Shown: positions 43,917 through 52,490 of the stretch, one piece after another | Layout: each line of letters opens with the position of its first letter | Position numbering within the stretch: position 1 is the stretch's first letter | Source of the DNA: Longimicrobiales bacterium | GTDB lineage: Bacteria > Gemmatimonadota > Gemmatimonadetes > Longimicrobiales > Gaopeijiaceae | DNA length: 64,000 nucleotides | Direction: 5' to 3' | Assembly (NCBI GenBank): GCA_951813395.1 | Contig: OX638356.1 | Span: 785,340 to 849,339, forward strand | The notes under the pieces: generated by a model | What the model was told of the DNA's origin: nothing | The model's input: the letters and a program-made list of their open reading frames with translations, nothing else | Databases searched by the model: none | Translations under genes and position numbers: made by a program

Positions 43917-46900
43917 TTAGCGCCCGGCTCCCTTTCTCGGCACCTTCACGTCGTCCATGGCCGCGTTGTAGACGAACGACGCCACAATGACGGCGTTCTT
44001 GACAAGGTCGTCAATAGGCAGGGTGTCATAGAAGTCGAGGTTGGTGTGCCCGCCCGTGCCCCCCACGCGCGCCTGCAGGAACTGGAAGCCCGGCAAGCCT
44101 GCGCGATCGAAGGGTATGTGGTCCGTCGACCCGACGCTGCGTGGCGAAATCGTGGTCATGCCGAGGTCGCGCAGGGGTTCCATCCAGGACGCGAACAGCG
44201 ACCGCACGTGTTCGTTGCCCTGCAGCCAGATCCCGCGGTACTGGCCCGGGCCGTAGTCCTGGTTGAAGTAGACCGAGAAGTCGTCGTAGGCGGGCGGGGT
44301 GCCGAAGTGCTTCTCCACGTACGCCGTCGATCCGAAGATGCCCTGCTCCTCGCCGGACCACAGCGCCAGCCGAACCGTCCGGCGCGGCTCGGCGCCGACC
44401 GCCTTCAGGATGCGCATCGCTTCCAGCATCACCGCCGTGCCGGACGTGTTGTCGCTGGCGTTCGGGCTGGCGTGCCAGGTGTCGAAGTGCGCGCCCAGCA
44501 TGACGACTTCGTGGGCGAGGTCCGTACCGGGGATCTCGCCGAGCACGTTCCTTGCCTCGCGGGCCGCCGCGCCGTGCACGTTGCGCACCTCGGCCTCGAC
44601 GGTGACGGGAATGCCGCGCCTGAGGATCCGGTACATGCGGTTGTAGTGCTCGGGGGTGACTGCGACGATCGGGACCGATGAGAGGGTGGCGTCCCGGTCC
44701 CAGCGGTCGACCTTCGCTCCCGGCCGCGCGAACCCGCGCACCGCCCCGGGCCAGCCGCTGTTGGATTCGAGGACCAGGGCGACCCCTTCCTCCACGTAGA
44801 ACGCCAGCCGCTCGGCGGCCGTGAGCGCCTCCGCATTCGCCGGCGGGTCGGGGTAGAGGCGCGAGAAGTACGGGTCGGGACCGTTCGGGGGTGGGATCAC
44901 GTCCTCCTCCAGCGCGCGCATCTCCTCGTCGGTGCGGCGGGGGGTGCCGGTGGCAAAGCGCGTGAGGTCGATCACGGGCGGCGGGGTGGACATGACCGCG
45001 AGACCGCGGAGCTCCCCGCGCAGGGTCTCCAGGTCGCTCCTGGTGCGAACATCGGCGAGCACGACGTCGAGGCGCTGCGTCCCGTCCGTCCCCGGCGTGT
45101 GGGCGATCGGGTACGCGACCAGCGGCTGGTAGTCCGGCTCCAGCATGTGGACCGAAACGTACTCGTTGTCCCAGCTGGCGCCGTAGTCCATGAACGGCTC
45201 GCGGTGGGTGTTTTCGAGGCCGATCCGGCGCATCTCGTCCAGCGCCCACTCCTGCGCCCGGTCCATCGCGGCCGAGTTGGTGAGCCGTGCGCCGACCACG
45301 TCGGTCATGTAGGACAGGGTGCTCGGAAGCTGGGAGCGGTGCAGCCCCTCCTCGCGGATCTTCGCGAGCATGGCCAGGTCGACGGGGCGGTGCCTGGGTG
45401 CCGGGTCGCCGGACGGCTGTGCGCCCGGATCGCCACGGCCGGCGCTCGCAGGACCCGAATCCCCGCCCGCCCCGCCCTCGCCCCCCTCCGGCAGGCCGAA
45501 CACGAACATCGTTCCGCCCGCCGAGTTCACGATCCGCTGCCGCCCGTCGATCTGATAGGACATCGGCGCGCTCCGAACCGCCGCGCCGGCCTGGAAGTTC
45601 CACAGCGGCTCGCCGGTCTCGGCATCCAGAGCGAAGATGTTGCCCTCCTCGCTCCCGCCGAACACGAGGTTGCCCGCCGTCGCCATCACGCCCGCCCACG
45701 GGGGCGACTGCAGCGGGAATTCCCAAACCAGCTCGCCGGTGAGCACGTCGAGGGCCTTCACCGCGCCGCTCGCCTCCTCGCCGCGCAGTGCCTGCTCGCC
45801 GCCACCCATGAAGGGCTGGCCGGGCTCGTACTCGACCTCGGCCTTGTAGTAGATCGCGCCCATGATCCGCGTCGGCTGGTAGAAGAGGCGCGTCATCGGG
45901 CTGTAGCTGGGGCTGAACCAGTTGGCGGCGCCCTGCAGGCTGGGCCACACCAGGTTGCCCTCCTCGGTAGGATCGGTGCCGGGGATCACGATCGGCCGCC
46001 CGTTCTCGTCCAGCCCTTCCGCCCAGGTCTGCTTCGAATACTGGGCACCGTGCAGGAACTCGCCCGTCTCCCGGTCCAGCACGTAGTAGAACGCGTTGCG
46101 GTTGGCCGTCACGACGAGCTTGCGGAGCTGGCCCTCCCACTCGGCGTCGACCAGCACCTGGATCTGGTTGGCGTCCCAGTCGTGGGTGTCGTGCGGGGTG
46201 AACTGGAACCACCACACGATCTCGCCGGTGTCGGGATCGAGCGCGAGCAGGCAGTCCGTGTAGAGGTTGTCGCCGGGGCGCACATCACCGTTCCAGTCGG
46301 GCGCCGGGTTCCCGATCGGCCAGTACAGCAGGTCGAGTTCGGGATCGTACGAGCCGGTCAGCCACGTCGATCCGCCCCCGGTCTCCCAGCTGTTCCCGCC
46401 CCAGGTGTCGCTCCCGAACTCCCCGGGCGCCGGGATCGTGTACGTGCGCCAGACCAGTTCGCCGGTGTCGGGGTCGTAGGCGTCGATGAAGCCGCGCACG
46501 CCCGCCTCGGCGCCCGACACACCCACGATGATCTTCCCGTCCAGCGCCAGCGGCGCCAGCGTGAGCGAGAACCCGATCGCGTTGTCGGCGACCTCGACGT
46601 CCCAGCGCACCGCCCCGGACCGCGCGTCGAGCGCGACCAGGTGCGCGTCGAGCGTCCCCACGTACAGCGTCGAGTCCAGGATCGCCACGCCCCGGTTCAC
46701 CTCGGGGAAGCCGATGTGCAGCACGTCGGACCCCATCTGCGGCGTCCACTTCCACAGGCGCTTGCCCGTGCGCGCGTCCAGCGCCGTCACGGAGCTCGGC
46801 GGCTCGGTCACGTACATGACGCCGTCCGCCACGATCGGTGTCGTCTCGATCAGACCCTCGTCCATCTGGTACGCCCACACGACGCGCAGATCCGCCACGT

Positions 46901-47123
46901 TCCCCGCGTTGATCCCGTCCAGCCGCGAGAACCGGTGCGACGCGTAGTTGCCCGAGTAGGTCAGCCAGCTCTCCGGCTCGGAATCGGCCGCCACAAGGCG
47001 CTCGTAGGGGACCTGCGCGGTGGCCGGTTGGGCCATTGACACGCCCACCGCGAAGGCCGCAGCCAGCGCGAGGGCCGCAGCCAGCCCAGAGGCCGCGGCA
47101 GCCGTGGCACTCCACTTGCTCAT
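43917..47123 (-). CDS. Fusion of a PQQ-dependent dehydrogenase with an M28 zinc metallopeptidase
   Basis: 1068 residues exported by a signal peptide (to about 37). Residues 40-545 form an eight-blade PQQ quinoprotein: ALDARTGKRLWKWTP, ALDPDTGEIVWWFQFTPHDT and ALDAETGEPLWNFQAG are W-motifs. The catalytic region DWD (315-317) has the extra Asp at +2 typical of lanthanide-type enzymes. The vicinal Cys-Cys before VNRG is replaced by GFPE. A Gly/Pro linker (545-580) leads to an M28 peptidase with all metal and catalytic residues: His879/Asp881 (GAHFDTW), Asp891 (ASDNTSG), Glu925/Glu926 (SGEEQG), Asp956 (NQDYG) and His1002 (STDHIPF). A PA-like insert lies before the M28 core. ATG 47123 overlaps the cytochrome stop as ATGA; the cytochrome is the probable electron acceptor. 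No frameshift or stop separates the halves. Confidence 0.9.
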   Translation of the reverse strand: MSKWSATAAAASGLAAALALAAAFAVGVSMAQPATAQVPYERLVAADSEPESWLTYSGNYASHRFSRLDGINAGNVADLRVVWAYQMDEGLIETTPIVADGVMYVTEPPSSVTALDARTGKRLWKWTPQMGSDVLHIGFPEVNRGVAILDSTLYVGTLDAHLVALDARSGAVRWDVEVADNAIGFSLTLAPLALDGKIIVGVSGAEAGVRGFIDAYDPDTGELVWRTYTIPAPGEFGSDTWGGNSWETGGGSTWLTGSYDPELDLLYWPIGNPAPDWNGDVRPGDNLYTDCLLALDPDTGEIVWWFQFTPHDTHDWDANQIQVLVDAEWEGQLRKLVVTANRNAFYYVLDRETGEFLHGAQYSKQTWAEGLDENGRPIVIPGTDPTEEGNLVWPSLQGAANWFSPSYSPMTRLFYQPTRIMGAIYYKAEVEYEPGQPFMGGGEQALRGEEASGAVKALDVLTGELVWEFPLQSPPWAGVMATAGNLVFGGSEEGNIFALDAETGEPLWNFQAGAAVRSAPMSYQIDGRQRIVNSAGGTMFVFGLPEGGEGGAGGDSGPASAGRGDPGAQPSGDPAPRHRPVDLAMLAKIREEGLHRSQLPSTLSYMTDVVGARLTNSAAMDRAQEWALDEMRRIGLENTHREPFMDYGASWDNEYVSVHMLEPDYQPLVAYPIAHTPGTDGTQRLDVVLADVRTRSDLETLRGELRGLAVMSTPPPVIDLTRFATGTPRRTDEEMRALEEDVIPPPNGPDPYFSRLYPDPPANAEALTAAERLAFYVEEGVALVLESNSGWPGAVRGFARPGAKVDRWDRDATLSSVPIVAVTPEHYNRMYRILRRGIPVTVEAEVRNVHGAAAREARNVLGEIPGTDLAHEVVMLGAHFDTWHASPNASDNTSGTAVMLEAMRILKAVGAEPRRTVRLALWSGEEQGIFGSTAYVEKHFGTPPAYDDFSVYFNQDYGPGQYRGIWLQGNEHVRSLFASWMEPLRDLGMTTISPRSVGSTDHIPFDRAGLPGFQFLQARVGGTGGHTNLDFYDTLPIDDLVKNAVIVASFVYNAAMDDVKVPRKGAGR

Positions 47124-47953
47124 GATCCCCTCCCGAGGGTCGTCAGGTACGCAACCAGGTCTTCGACATCGTCTTCGCTCAGGTCCCGCGCCACCGGCAT
47201 CAGCGAGTGCCCCACACGCTTCTCCATCTCGGCGATCTCACTCTTCGCGAGCGACACGAATGCCCCGGAAACCGTCATCAGCTGGATCGTGAAGGAGTCC
47301 TCGTTCATGCGCATGCCGTTGTAGATGTCGCCGTCGTGCGTGACGATCCGCACCGGCAGGTACTCGAAAAAGCCGCTCCGCGAACCCGACCGCGCGACGG
47401 GCAGCCGGGCGGCGGGCGCGCTCAGGGCCTCGCGCAGATAGTCCGCCCCGCGCCTCAGCCCGATGATCGTCAGCTCCGGCCCCACGGCCGTGCCCCGCCC
47501 GGCGACGATGTGGCAGGAGGCGCAGTCGCCCCCGGCCCAGAAGAGGTCGTGTCCGCGGTCGGCGTCACCGGTAACCGCCGAGGCGTCGGCGGTGGCCTGC
47601 GCACCGAGCCACAGCACGTAGCCGGCCACCAGCGATACCGCGTCGTCGTCCAGCACGGTAGTACGCGCGCCGGGCATGCCGGTCCCCGGGATCCCGAAGC
47701 GGATGATCCGCTCGAGCTGGGGTTGGTCCGCGACCCTGGGGAGCGCGAGTTGAGCCAGTTCGGGGCCTTCGCCACCCAGCCCCTGAACGCCATGGCAGCG
47801 CGCGCAGTGGGCGCGATAGAGCCGCTCCGCGCGCTCGGAATCCTCGAGTTCGGGCGCAGCGCCGCCGGGCTCCTGCGCCGCGGCCGGCGTGCAGGGCAGC
47901 AGCAGGATCGGCGGCACGAGCAGCAGCGCCCAGGTGGTCGGCGCGATCCGCAT
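47120..47953 (-). CDS. Exported diheme cytochrome c
   Basis: 277 residues from ATG 47953; a GTG at 47971 would add six. The signal peptide ends near PAAAQ. Two heme-attachment motifs are CARCHG (Cys50, Cys53, His54) and CASCHI (Cys145, Cys148, His149). Likely axial Met residues occur in GTGMPGAR and in NGMRMNED or SLMPVARDLSEDDVED. The C-terminal region resembles membrane-bound dehydrogenase cytochromes (DGDIYNGMRMNEDSFTIQL). Translationally coupled to the PQQ-M28 gene, it should take electrons from the quinoprotein domain. Confidence 0.9.
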   Translation of the reverse strand: MRIAPTTWALLLVPPILLLPCTPAAAQEPGGAAPELEDSERAERLYRAHCARCHGVQGLGGEGPELAQLALPRVADQPQLERIIRFGIPGTGMPGARTTVLDDDAVSLVAGYVLWLGAQATADASAVTGDADRGHDLFWAGGDCASCHIVAGRGTAVGPELTIIGLRRGADYLREALSAPAARLPVARSGSRSGFFEYLPVRIVTHDGDIYNGMRMNEDSFTIQLMTVSGAFVSLAKSEIAEMEKRVGHSLMPVARDLSEDDVEDLVAYLTTLGRGS

Positions 47954-48084
47954 GTTGGCCGTTCTTTCCACGGAAGGGTGGGCGGGACAGGGCGAAGGTT
48001 ACCATACGGCTGCCGCCGTTTCGCGGACAAGACGGTTCTGGGCGCGCGGCGCGAGAGAATGTTCGCCGCCGTCGCCCGGCCGAC

Positions 48085-49062
48085 CTACCTGGACACCCCC
48101 AGCGGCCTCCCGTCCAGCCCCCACGCCGGGTCGATCTCGAAGCCGAGGTGAGCGAGCGCGGTCGGCGCGATGTCCACGATGTCGGCGGGCCCGGGGGGTG
48201 GCCAGCCTGCTGTGGCGGGGTTGGCCGCGCTGCCCTCGTCCGCCCCCGCCACCCCGCTCGCGAGAATGAAGATCGTCATCTCCTCGGGCGAGTCCCCGCC
48301 GTGACCCCCGTCCGCGCGCCGCCCGTGGTCGGTGCTGATCAGCACCAGCCAGTCCTCGTTTGCGAAGCCGGGACGGGCCCGCACCGCGTCGATCAGCATC
48401 CCCACCTGCCGGTCGGCCAGCGCGATCGCGTCCCGGTACTCGGTCCCGATCGAGCCGTGCCGATGGCTGGTCTCGTCGGGGTTGCCCAGGTAGACGAACA
48501 TGGCGTCGGGGTCGGCCTCGCCGAGGTGGTGCACGGCGCGGGCGGTGACCTCGGCGTCGCCCTCGGCCCACCCGTGATCGTACCCGTTCAGGACGACGCG
48601 CATGTCGATCGCGTCGGGAAGCACCGGTCCGCCCTCCGGCAGCTCCGCCAGGGGCAGCCAGTCGACCGCGGCGAAGGTGGCCAGTTCGGGGCGCTCGCGT
48701 TCGGCGCGGACGAGGAAGCTGGGCCAGGCGTCGTAGTCGCGGCCCGTGAAGTTGTTGTTCGTGACGCCGTGTTTGCCGGGCCAGACCCCGGTCAGCATCG
48801 AGGACCACGACGGACCGCTCACCGACGGGGTGGTGGTGCGCGCCCGGGCCGTGTACCAGCCGCTCGCCGCGAGCGCGTCGATGCTGGGCGTAGGCACCTC
48901 GGCCAGCACGTCCGGGCGCACGCCGTCGATGCCGATGAGGAGGACTCTGGGGGTCTGCGCGGCCAACGCCTCGCCACCGGCGCCGCACAGGAGTGCCGTG
49001 GCCGCCATCGCCCACGCAGACGCCGCTCCCGGCCTCTTCCGTCCGGCCATCCCGCCCCTCAT
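48085..49062 (-). CDS. Exported alkaline-phosphatase-superfamily (nucleotide pyrophosphatase/phosphodiesterase type) enzyme
   Basis: 325 residues from ATG 49062 (ATGA overlap with the AHSA1 gene). After a signal peptide ending near ALAAQ, metal motifs appear: LLIGIDGVRPD (first Asp), TTTPSVSGPSWSSMLTG (nucleophile loop), YLGNPDETSHRHG (Asp and His ligands) and ISTDHGRR with GGHGG (Asp-His pair and last His). This order matches type I phosphodiesterase/nucleotide pyrophosphatases. The enzyme hydrolyses phosphate mono- or diesters in the periplasm; the exact substrate is unclear. Confidence 0.87.
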   Translation of the reverse strand: MRGGMAGRKRPGAASAWAMAATALLCGAGGEALAAQTPRVLLIGIDGVRPDVLAEVPTPSIDALAASGWYTARARTTTPSVSGPSWSSMLTGVWPGKHGVTNNNFTGRDYDAWPSFLVRAERERPELATFAAVDWLPLAELPEGGPVLPDAIDMRVVLNGYDHGWAEGDAEVTARAVHHLGEADPDAMFVYLGNPDETSHRHGSIGTEYRDAIALADRQVGMLIDAVRARPGFANEDWLVLISTDHGRRADGGHGGDSPEEMTIFILASGVAGADEGSAANPATAGWPPPGPADIVDIAPTALAHLGFEIDPAWGLDGRPLGVSR

Positions 49063-49502
49063 CGCGCGTCCACCAGGTCGGCAATCCGTGCCATGCAGAT
49101 CGTCCACCCCTCCTTGTGGCCGTCCCGGTCGTCCGCCGTCGGGAATCCCTCATGCGTCAGCCGGATCTCGGTCCCGCCCTCGGCCGGCACGAAATCCACC
49201 GTCACCACCGTCTCCTCCTTCATGGCGTGCACCTCCTCCTTCCAGCCCCAGGTGTACACGAGCCGCCGTGGCGGATCGACCTCCCGGTAGGCGCCGAACG
49301 CGGTGAACGGCCCGCCCTCCACGTGCATGGAAATGGAGTAGTGCCCGCCGACCCGAAGGTCGATGTCCACGTCCACCCGCGCGCCCGGGTCGGGGCAGGT
49401 CCAGAGCTTCACCTGCTCCGGGTTCGTCCACGCTTCGAAGACCCGCCCGGGACTCGCGGTCTCGGTGCGAACCATGTGCAGTGCTCTTGTCGTCTGGGTC
49501 AT
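49059..49502 (-). CDS. AHSA1/SRPBCC-fold protein
   Basis: 147 residues with the AHSA1 pattern: TETASPGRVFEAWTNPEQVKLW at the N-terminus, GGHYSISM, FTAFGAYREVDPPRRLVYTW in the middle and LTHEGFPTADDRDGHKEGW near the end. The START-like fold binds hydrophobic ligands. It follows an ArsR regulator by seven bases, a pairing seen very often; the ligand is unknown in most cases. Confidence 0.88.
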   Translation of the reverse strand: MTQTTRALHMVRTETASPGRVFEAWTNPEQVKLWTCPDPGARVDVDIDLRVGGHYSISMHVEGGPFTAFGAYREVDPPRRLVYTWGWKEEVHAMKEETVVTVDFVPAEGGTEIRLTHEGFPTADDRDGHKEGWTICMARIADLVDAR

Positions 49503-49509
49503 CGTTTCG

Positions 49510-49845
49510 TCACTCCCCGTCTTTCAGGTACCGCGACAGCGCTTCCAGCTGCGCCGACCAGTATTGCTGATGGGTTTCCAGCCAGTCCTTCGCCCGGGCG
49601 ACTCCGGCGGGTTCGTAGCGGCACCGCCGGGACCGCCCCTCCTTCTTCCGGCTGACCAACCCGGCGTTTTCGAGAACCTTCACGTGCCGGGACACCGCCA
49701 CGAGCGATATGTCGAAGGGCTCGGCCAGCGCGGTGACCGACGCGATCTCGCCCCGCGCCAGGCGGGCGAGAATGGCGCGCCGGGCCGGATGGGCCAGGGC
49801 GGCGAAGGTGCGGTCGAGGGTGTCTTCGTCGTCGAGGTGGAGCAT
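49510..49845 (-). CDS. ArsR-family transcriptional regulator
   Basis: 111 residues. The winged helix-turn-helix reads FAALAHPARRAILARLARGE, VTALAEPFDISLVAVSRHVK and LENAGLVSRKKEGRSRR. The metal-binding ELCVCDL motif of true metal sensors is absent, so it probably senses a small molecule or redox state. A 9-base inverted repeat 50 bases upstream is its likely operator. It probably controls its own operon and perhaps the divergent TonB receptor. Confidence 0.9.
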   Translation of the reverse strand: MLHLDDEDTLDRTFAALAHPARRAILARLARGEIASVTALAEPFDISLVAVSRHVKVLENAGLVSRKKEGRSRRCRYEPAGVARAKDWLETHQQYWSAQLEALSRYLKDGE

Positions 49846-49894
49846 GGAAGCCTCCGGTCAATCGGGTCTGTCGGCAGTTCGGGCAAGGGCGTGA

Positions 49895-49918
49895 ATACTA
49901 AACATAATGGTTAAGTAT
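49895..49918. promoter_or_regulatory. Inverted-repeat operator between arsR-type gene and TonB receptor gene
   Basis: Arms ATACTAAAC (49895-49903) and GTTAAGTAT (49910-49918) are inverted repeats matching at 8 of 9 positions with a 6-base spacer. This AT-rich island stands out in GC-rich sequence. It lies 50 bases upstream of the regulator and 71 upstream of the receptor, as expected for an ArsR dimer site controlling one or both genes. Confidence 0.75.
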
Positions 49919-49988
49919 CGACGCTGCCACGGCTCTCCTAACGTTTGCCCGCGAGCCGCTGTCACATCGGCAGACCTCGAACAGGAGC

Positions 49989-52472
49989 ATGCGAATGCAC
50001 CAGGGACGCAACGCCCAACGAAATCCCCTTCGACTTTTCATTCTCTTCCTGCCGGTTTCGCGGATCGTACCGCTGTCCGCCCTCGGCGCCCAGGACACAC
50101 GCACCATCCAGGGAGTCGTCCGCGATTCCCTGAACGGCGAAGCCATCGTGCACGCCGCGGTCGCGGTCGCCGAAACCGGGTACCAGGTCAACACGAATGC
50201 GGACGGCTTCTTCACCGTGGTGGGAGCCCCGCGCGAGACCTTCAGCCTCCGTATCGTCCACATCGGCTACACGCCGACCGAAGTGACCGTGGACGCCGAT
50301 TTCACCGACCGGCTCTACATCGAGATTCCTCCGCTGCCCGTGGACCTGGAGGGAGTCGAGTTCGTCGCTGACGAATACCGCCTGGTAAAGGCCACGGACG
50401 GCGTGAGCCGGGTCTCGGCGTCGCCTGCGGAAATGGCCGTGCTTCCATCCATCGGGGAAGTCGACATCTTTCGCTCGCTTCAGCTCCTGCCAGGAATCAG
50501 CGGCACGCGCGAGTCCTCTTCCGGGCTTTACGTGCGGGGCGGCACACCCGACCAGAACCTCGTGCTGCTCGACGGCATCACCGTGTACCACGTCGACCAC
50601 TTCTTCGGCTTCTTCAGCGCCTTCAACGCCGACGCGATCAAGGATATCCAGGTCTTCAAGGGCGCTTTCCCGGCCCAATACGGCGGGCGGGTGTCCAGTG
50701 TGGTCGACATGACCGGCAAGACCGGCGACCCCGAGCAAATGCACTATGGGGCCGGCCTCAACCTGCTCAGCGCCAGCGGCACCTTCCAGACCCCGATCGG
50801 TTCGAAGGCCAACCTGCTGGTGACCGGACGTCGCTCCTACACCGACGTGGTTCGAACGGGGCTGTACAACAGCATCTTCGATGTCTTCAACATCAGCACC
50901 GGACCGCAGGCACCTGCTGGCGGCGGACCGGGCGGCGGGCGCGGCTTCGGCGGGCCGGGAGGACTCTTCGGCTCCACGAATCAGGACGTCGCGACACCGG
51001 ACTTCCATTTCTACGACTTCAACGCCAAGCTGACCTATCTTCCGGGCGACCGGGACGTCGTCGCCTTCAGCCTCTACGGCGGACGCGACTACCTGGACAA
51101 GTCGCAGCAGCAGTCGCTGTCGTTTACCCCCAGGGGCCAGGCGGGCGACCGGAACTTCACCACCGCCATCGGCGATCTGACCGACTGGGGCAACCGCGGC
51201 CTGTCGGGACGCTGGGGCCGTCAGTGGGCGAGCGGGCTCACCAGCAACGTGCTCGCCGCCTACTCCGAGTACACCTCCGACTACGGCCGCAACACCCAGG
51301 TCACCATCTCGGACCCGGAGACCGCCGAAGCCACGCTTACGCGCGACCTGCGGTCGACGGAGGACAACTTCCTCACCGACTTCACCCTGCGCGCCGACAA
51401 CGAGTGGAGACCCTCGCCCGGCCACAGGCTCCTCTTCGGCGGGTGGTTCAGCGCGAACGGCGCCGAGTACCGCTACGTGAGGAACGACAGCATCACGATC
51501 CTGGACCAGACTCAGTCTTCCACGCGCGTGGCGGCCTACGCCCAGGACACCTGGGACGTCACGGATCGCTTCTCGCTCACGGCGGGGGGTCGCGTCTCAT
51601 ACGACCAGACCACGGCAAGGAGCTACCTGGAGCCCCGCGCTTCCGCGCGTCTGGCGCTGACCGACAAGGTCACGCTGAAGGCCGCGGCCGGACGGTACCA
51701 CCAGTTCGTGAACCGGGTCGTCAACGAGAACGTCACCGAGGGCTCACGGGACTTCTGGCTGCTCGCCGACGGCGATCTCGTCGACGTGACCGCGTCCGAC
51801 CACCTGGTGGCCGGGGCGTCGTACGAGACCGACGGCTTTCTCTTCGACGTCGAGCTGTATCGCAAGGAGACGACGGGGCTGTCGGAGTTCTCGCTGAGGT
51901 TCCGTCGCAACAACATCGACCCGCTCAACCTCTTCTACGCCGGAACAGGACTGGCGCAGGGCGCGGAGTTCCTCGCCCAGAAGAAGTTCGGGGCCTTCAC
52001 CGGCTGGGTCTCCTATACACTGGCCGAGGCGCGCAACACCTTCCCGGAGCTGAACGGAGGAAGCTCGTTTCCTGCTCTCCACGACCAGCTTCACGAACTC
52101 AAGACCGTTGGAACATTGTCGCTGGGACGCTGGGATCTGGCGTCCACGTGGACGTACGGATCGGGCACTCCGTACACGGCTCCGCAGGGCGAATACAGCG
52201 TCGAACTCCTCGACGGAAACTCGTTCAGCTACATCAACGTGAGCGCAAAGAACGGTCTGCGGCTGCCGGCCTATCACCGCCTCGATCTCAGCGCGCGCTA
52301 CCGCTTCTCGCTGGGCGACTACGGAGGCGACCTGGGCGTGTCGGTCTTCAACGCGTACGACCGCGCCAACGTCTGGTATCGCCAGTTCGAACTCGACGCG
52401 ACTCCCGCAATCGTTACCGACGTCAACTATGTCGGGCGGGTTCTCAACCTTTCCGTCCGCTTCAACCGATAG
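49989..52472 (+). CDS. TonB-dependent outer-membrane receptor with N-terminal carboxypeptidase-regulatory-like domain
   Basis: 827 residues. ATG 49989 has AGGAG upstream. A signal peptide ends near ALGAQ. A CarboxypepD_reg-like domain follows (TIQGVVRDSLNGEAIVHAAV, FFTVVGAPRETFSLRIVHIG), then the plug (FRSLQLLPGISGTRESSSGL, YVRGGTPDQNLVLLDGITVY, VFKGAFPAQYGGRVSSVVDM). About 550 residues of beta-barrel strands close with VGRVLNLSVRFNR. Such receptors import large or scarce ligands using TonB energy. The downstream DUF4249 lipoprotein is its usual partner. Confidence 0.92.
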   Translation: MRMHQGRNAQRNPLRLFILFLPVSRIVPLSALGAQDTRTIQGVVRDSLNGEAIVHAAVAVAETGYQVNTNADGFFTVVGAPRETFSLRIVHIGYTPTEVTVDADFTDRLYIEIPPLPVDLEGVEFVADEYRLVKATDGVSRVSASPAEMAVLPSIGEVDIFRSLQLLPGISGTRESSSGLYVRGGTPDQNLVLLDGITVYHVDHFFGFFSAFNADAIKDIQVFKGAFPAQYGGRVSSVVDMTGKTGDPEQMHYGAGLNLLSASGTFQTPIGSKANLLVTGRRSYTDVVRTGLYNSIFDVFNISTGPQAPAGGGPGGGRGFGGPGGLFGSTNQDVATPDFHFYDFNAKLTYLPGDRDVVAFSLYGGRDYLDKSQQQSLSFTPRGQAGDRNFTTAIGDLTDWGNRGLSGRWGRQWASGLTSNVLAAYSEYTSDYGRNTQVTISDPETAEATLTRDLRSTEDNFLTDFTLRADNEWRPSPGHRLLFGGWFSANGAEYRYVRNDSITILDQTQSSTRVAAYAQDTWDVTDRFSLTAGGRVSYDQTTARSYLEPRASARLALTDKVTLKAAAGRYHQFVNRVVNENVTEGSRDFWLLADGDLVDVTASDHLVAGASYETDGFLFDVELYRKETTGLSEFSLRFRRNNIDPLNLFYAGTGLAQGAEFLAQKKFGAFTGWVSYTLAEARNTFPELNGGSSFPALHDQLHELKTVGTLSLGRWDLASTWTYGSGTPYTAPQGEYSVELLDGNSFSYINVSAKNGLRLPAYHRLDLSARYRFSLGDYGGDLGVSVFNAYDRANVWYRQFELDATPAIVTDVNYVGRVLNLSVRFNR

Positions 52473-52490
52473 AAACGCAGGAGGAGATAC

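Noticed and set aside
45099-47039. A 646-residue plus-strand frame over the PQQ-M28 gene
   Set aside because: Composition is typical of an antisense shadow (Arg, His, Val rich) and the minus strand carries full catalytic motifs.
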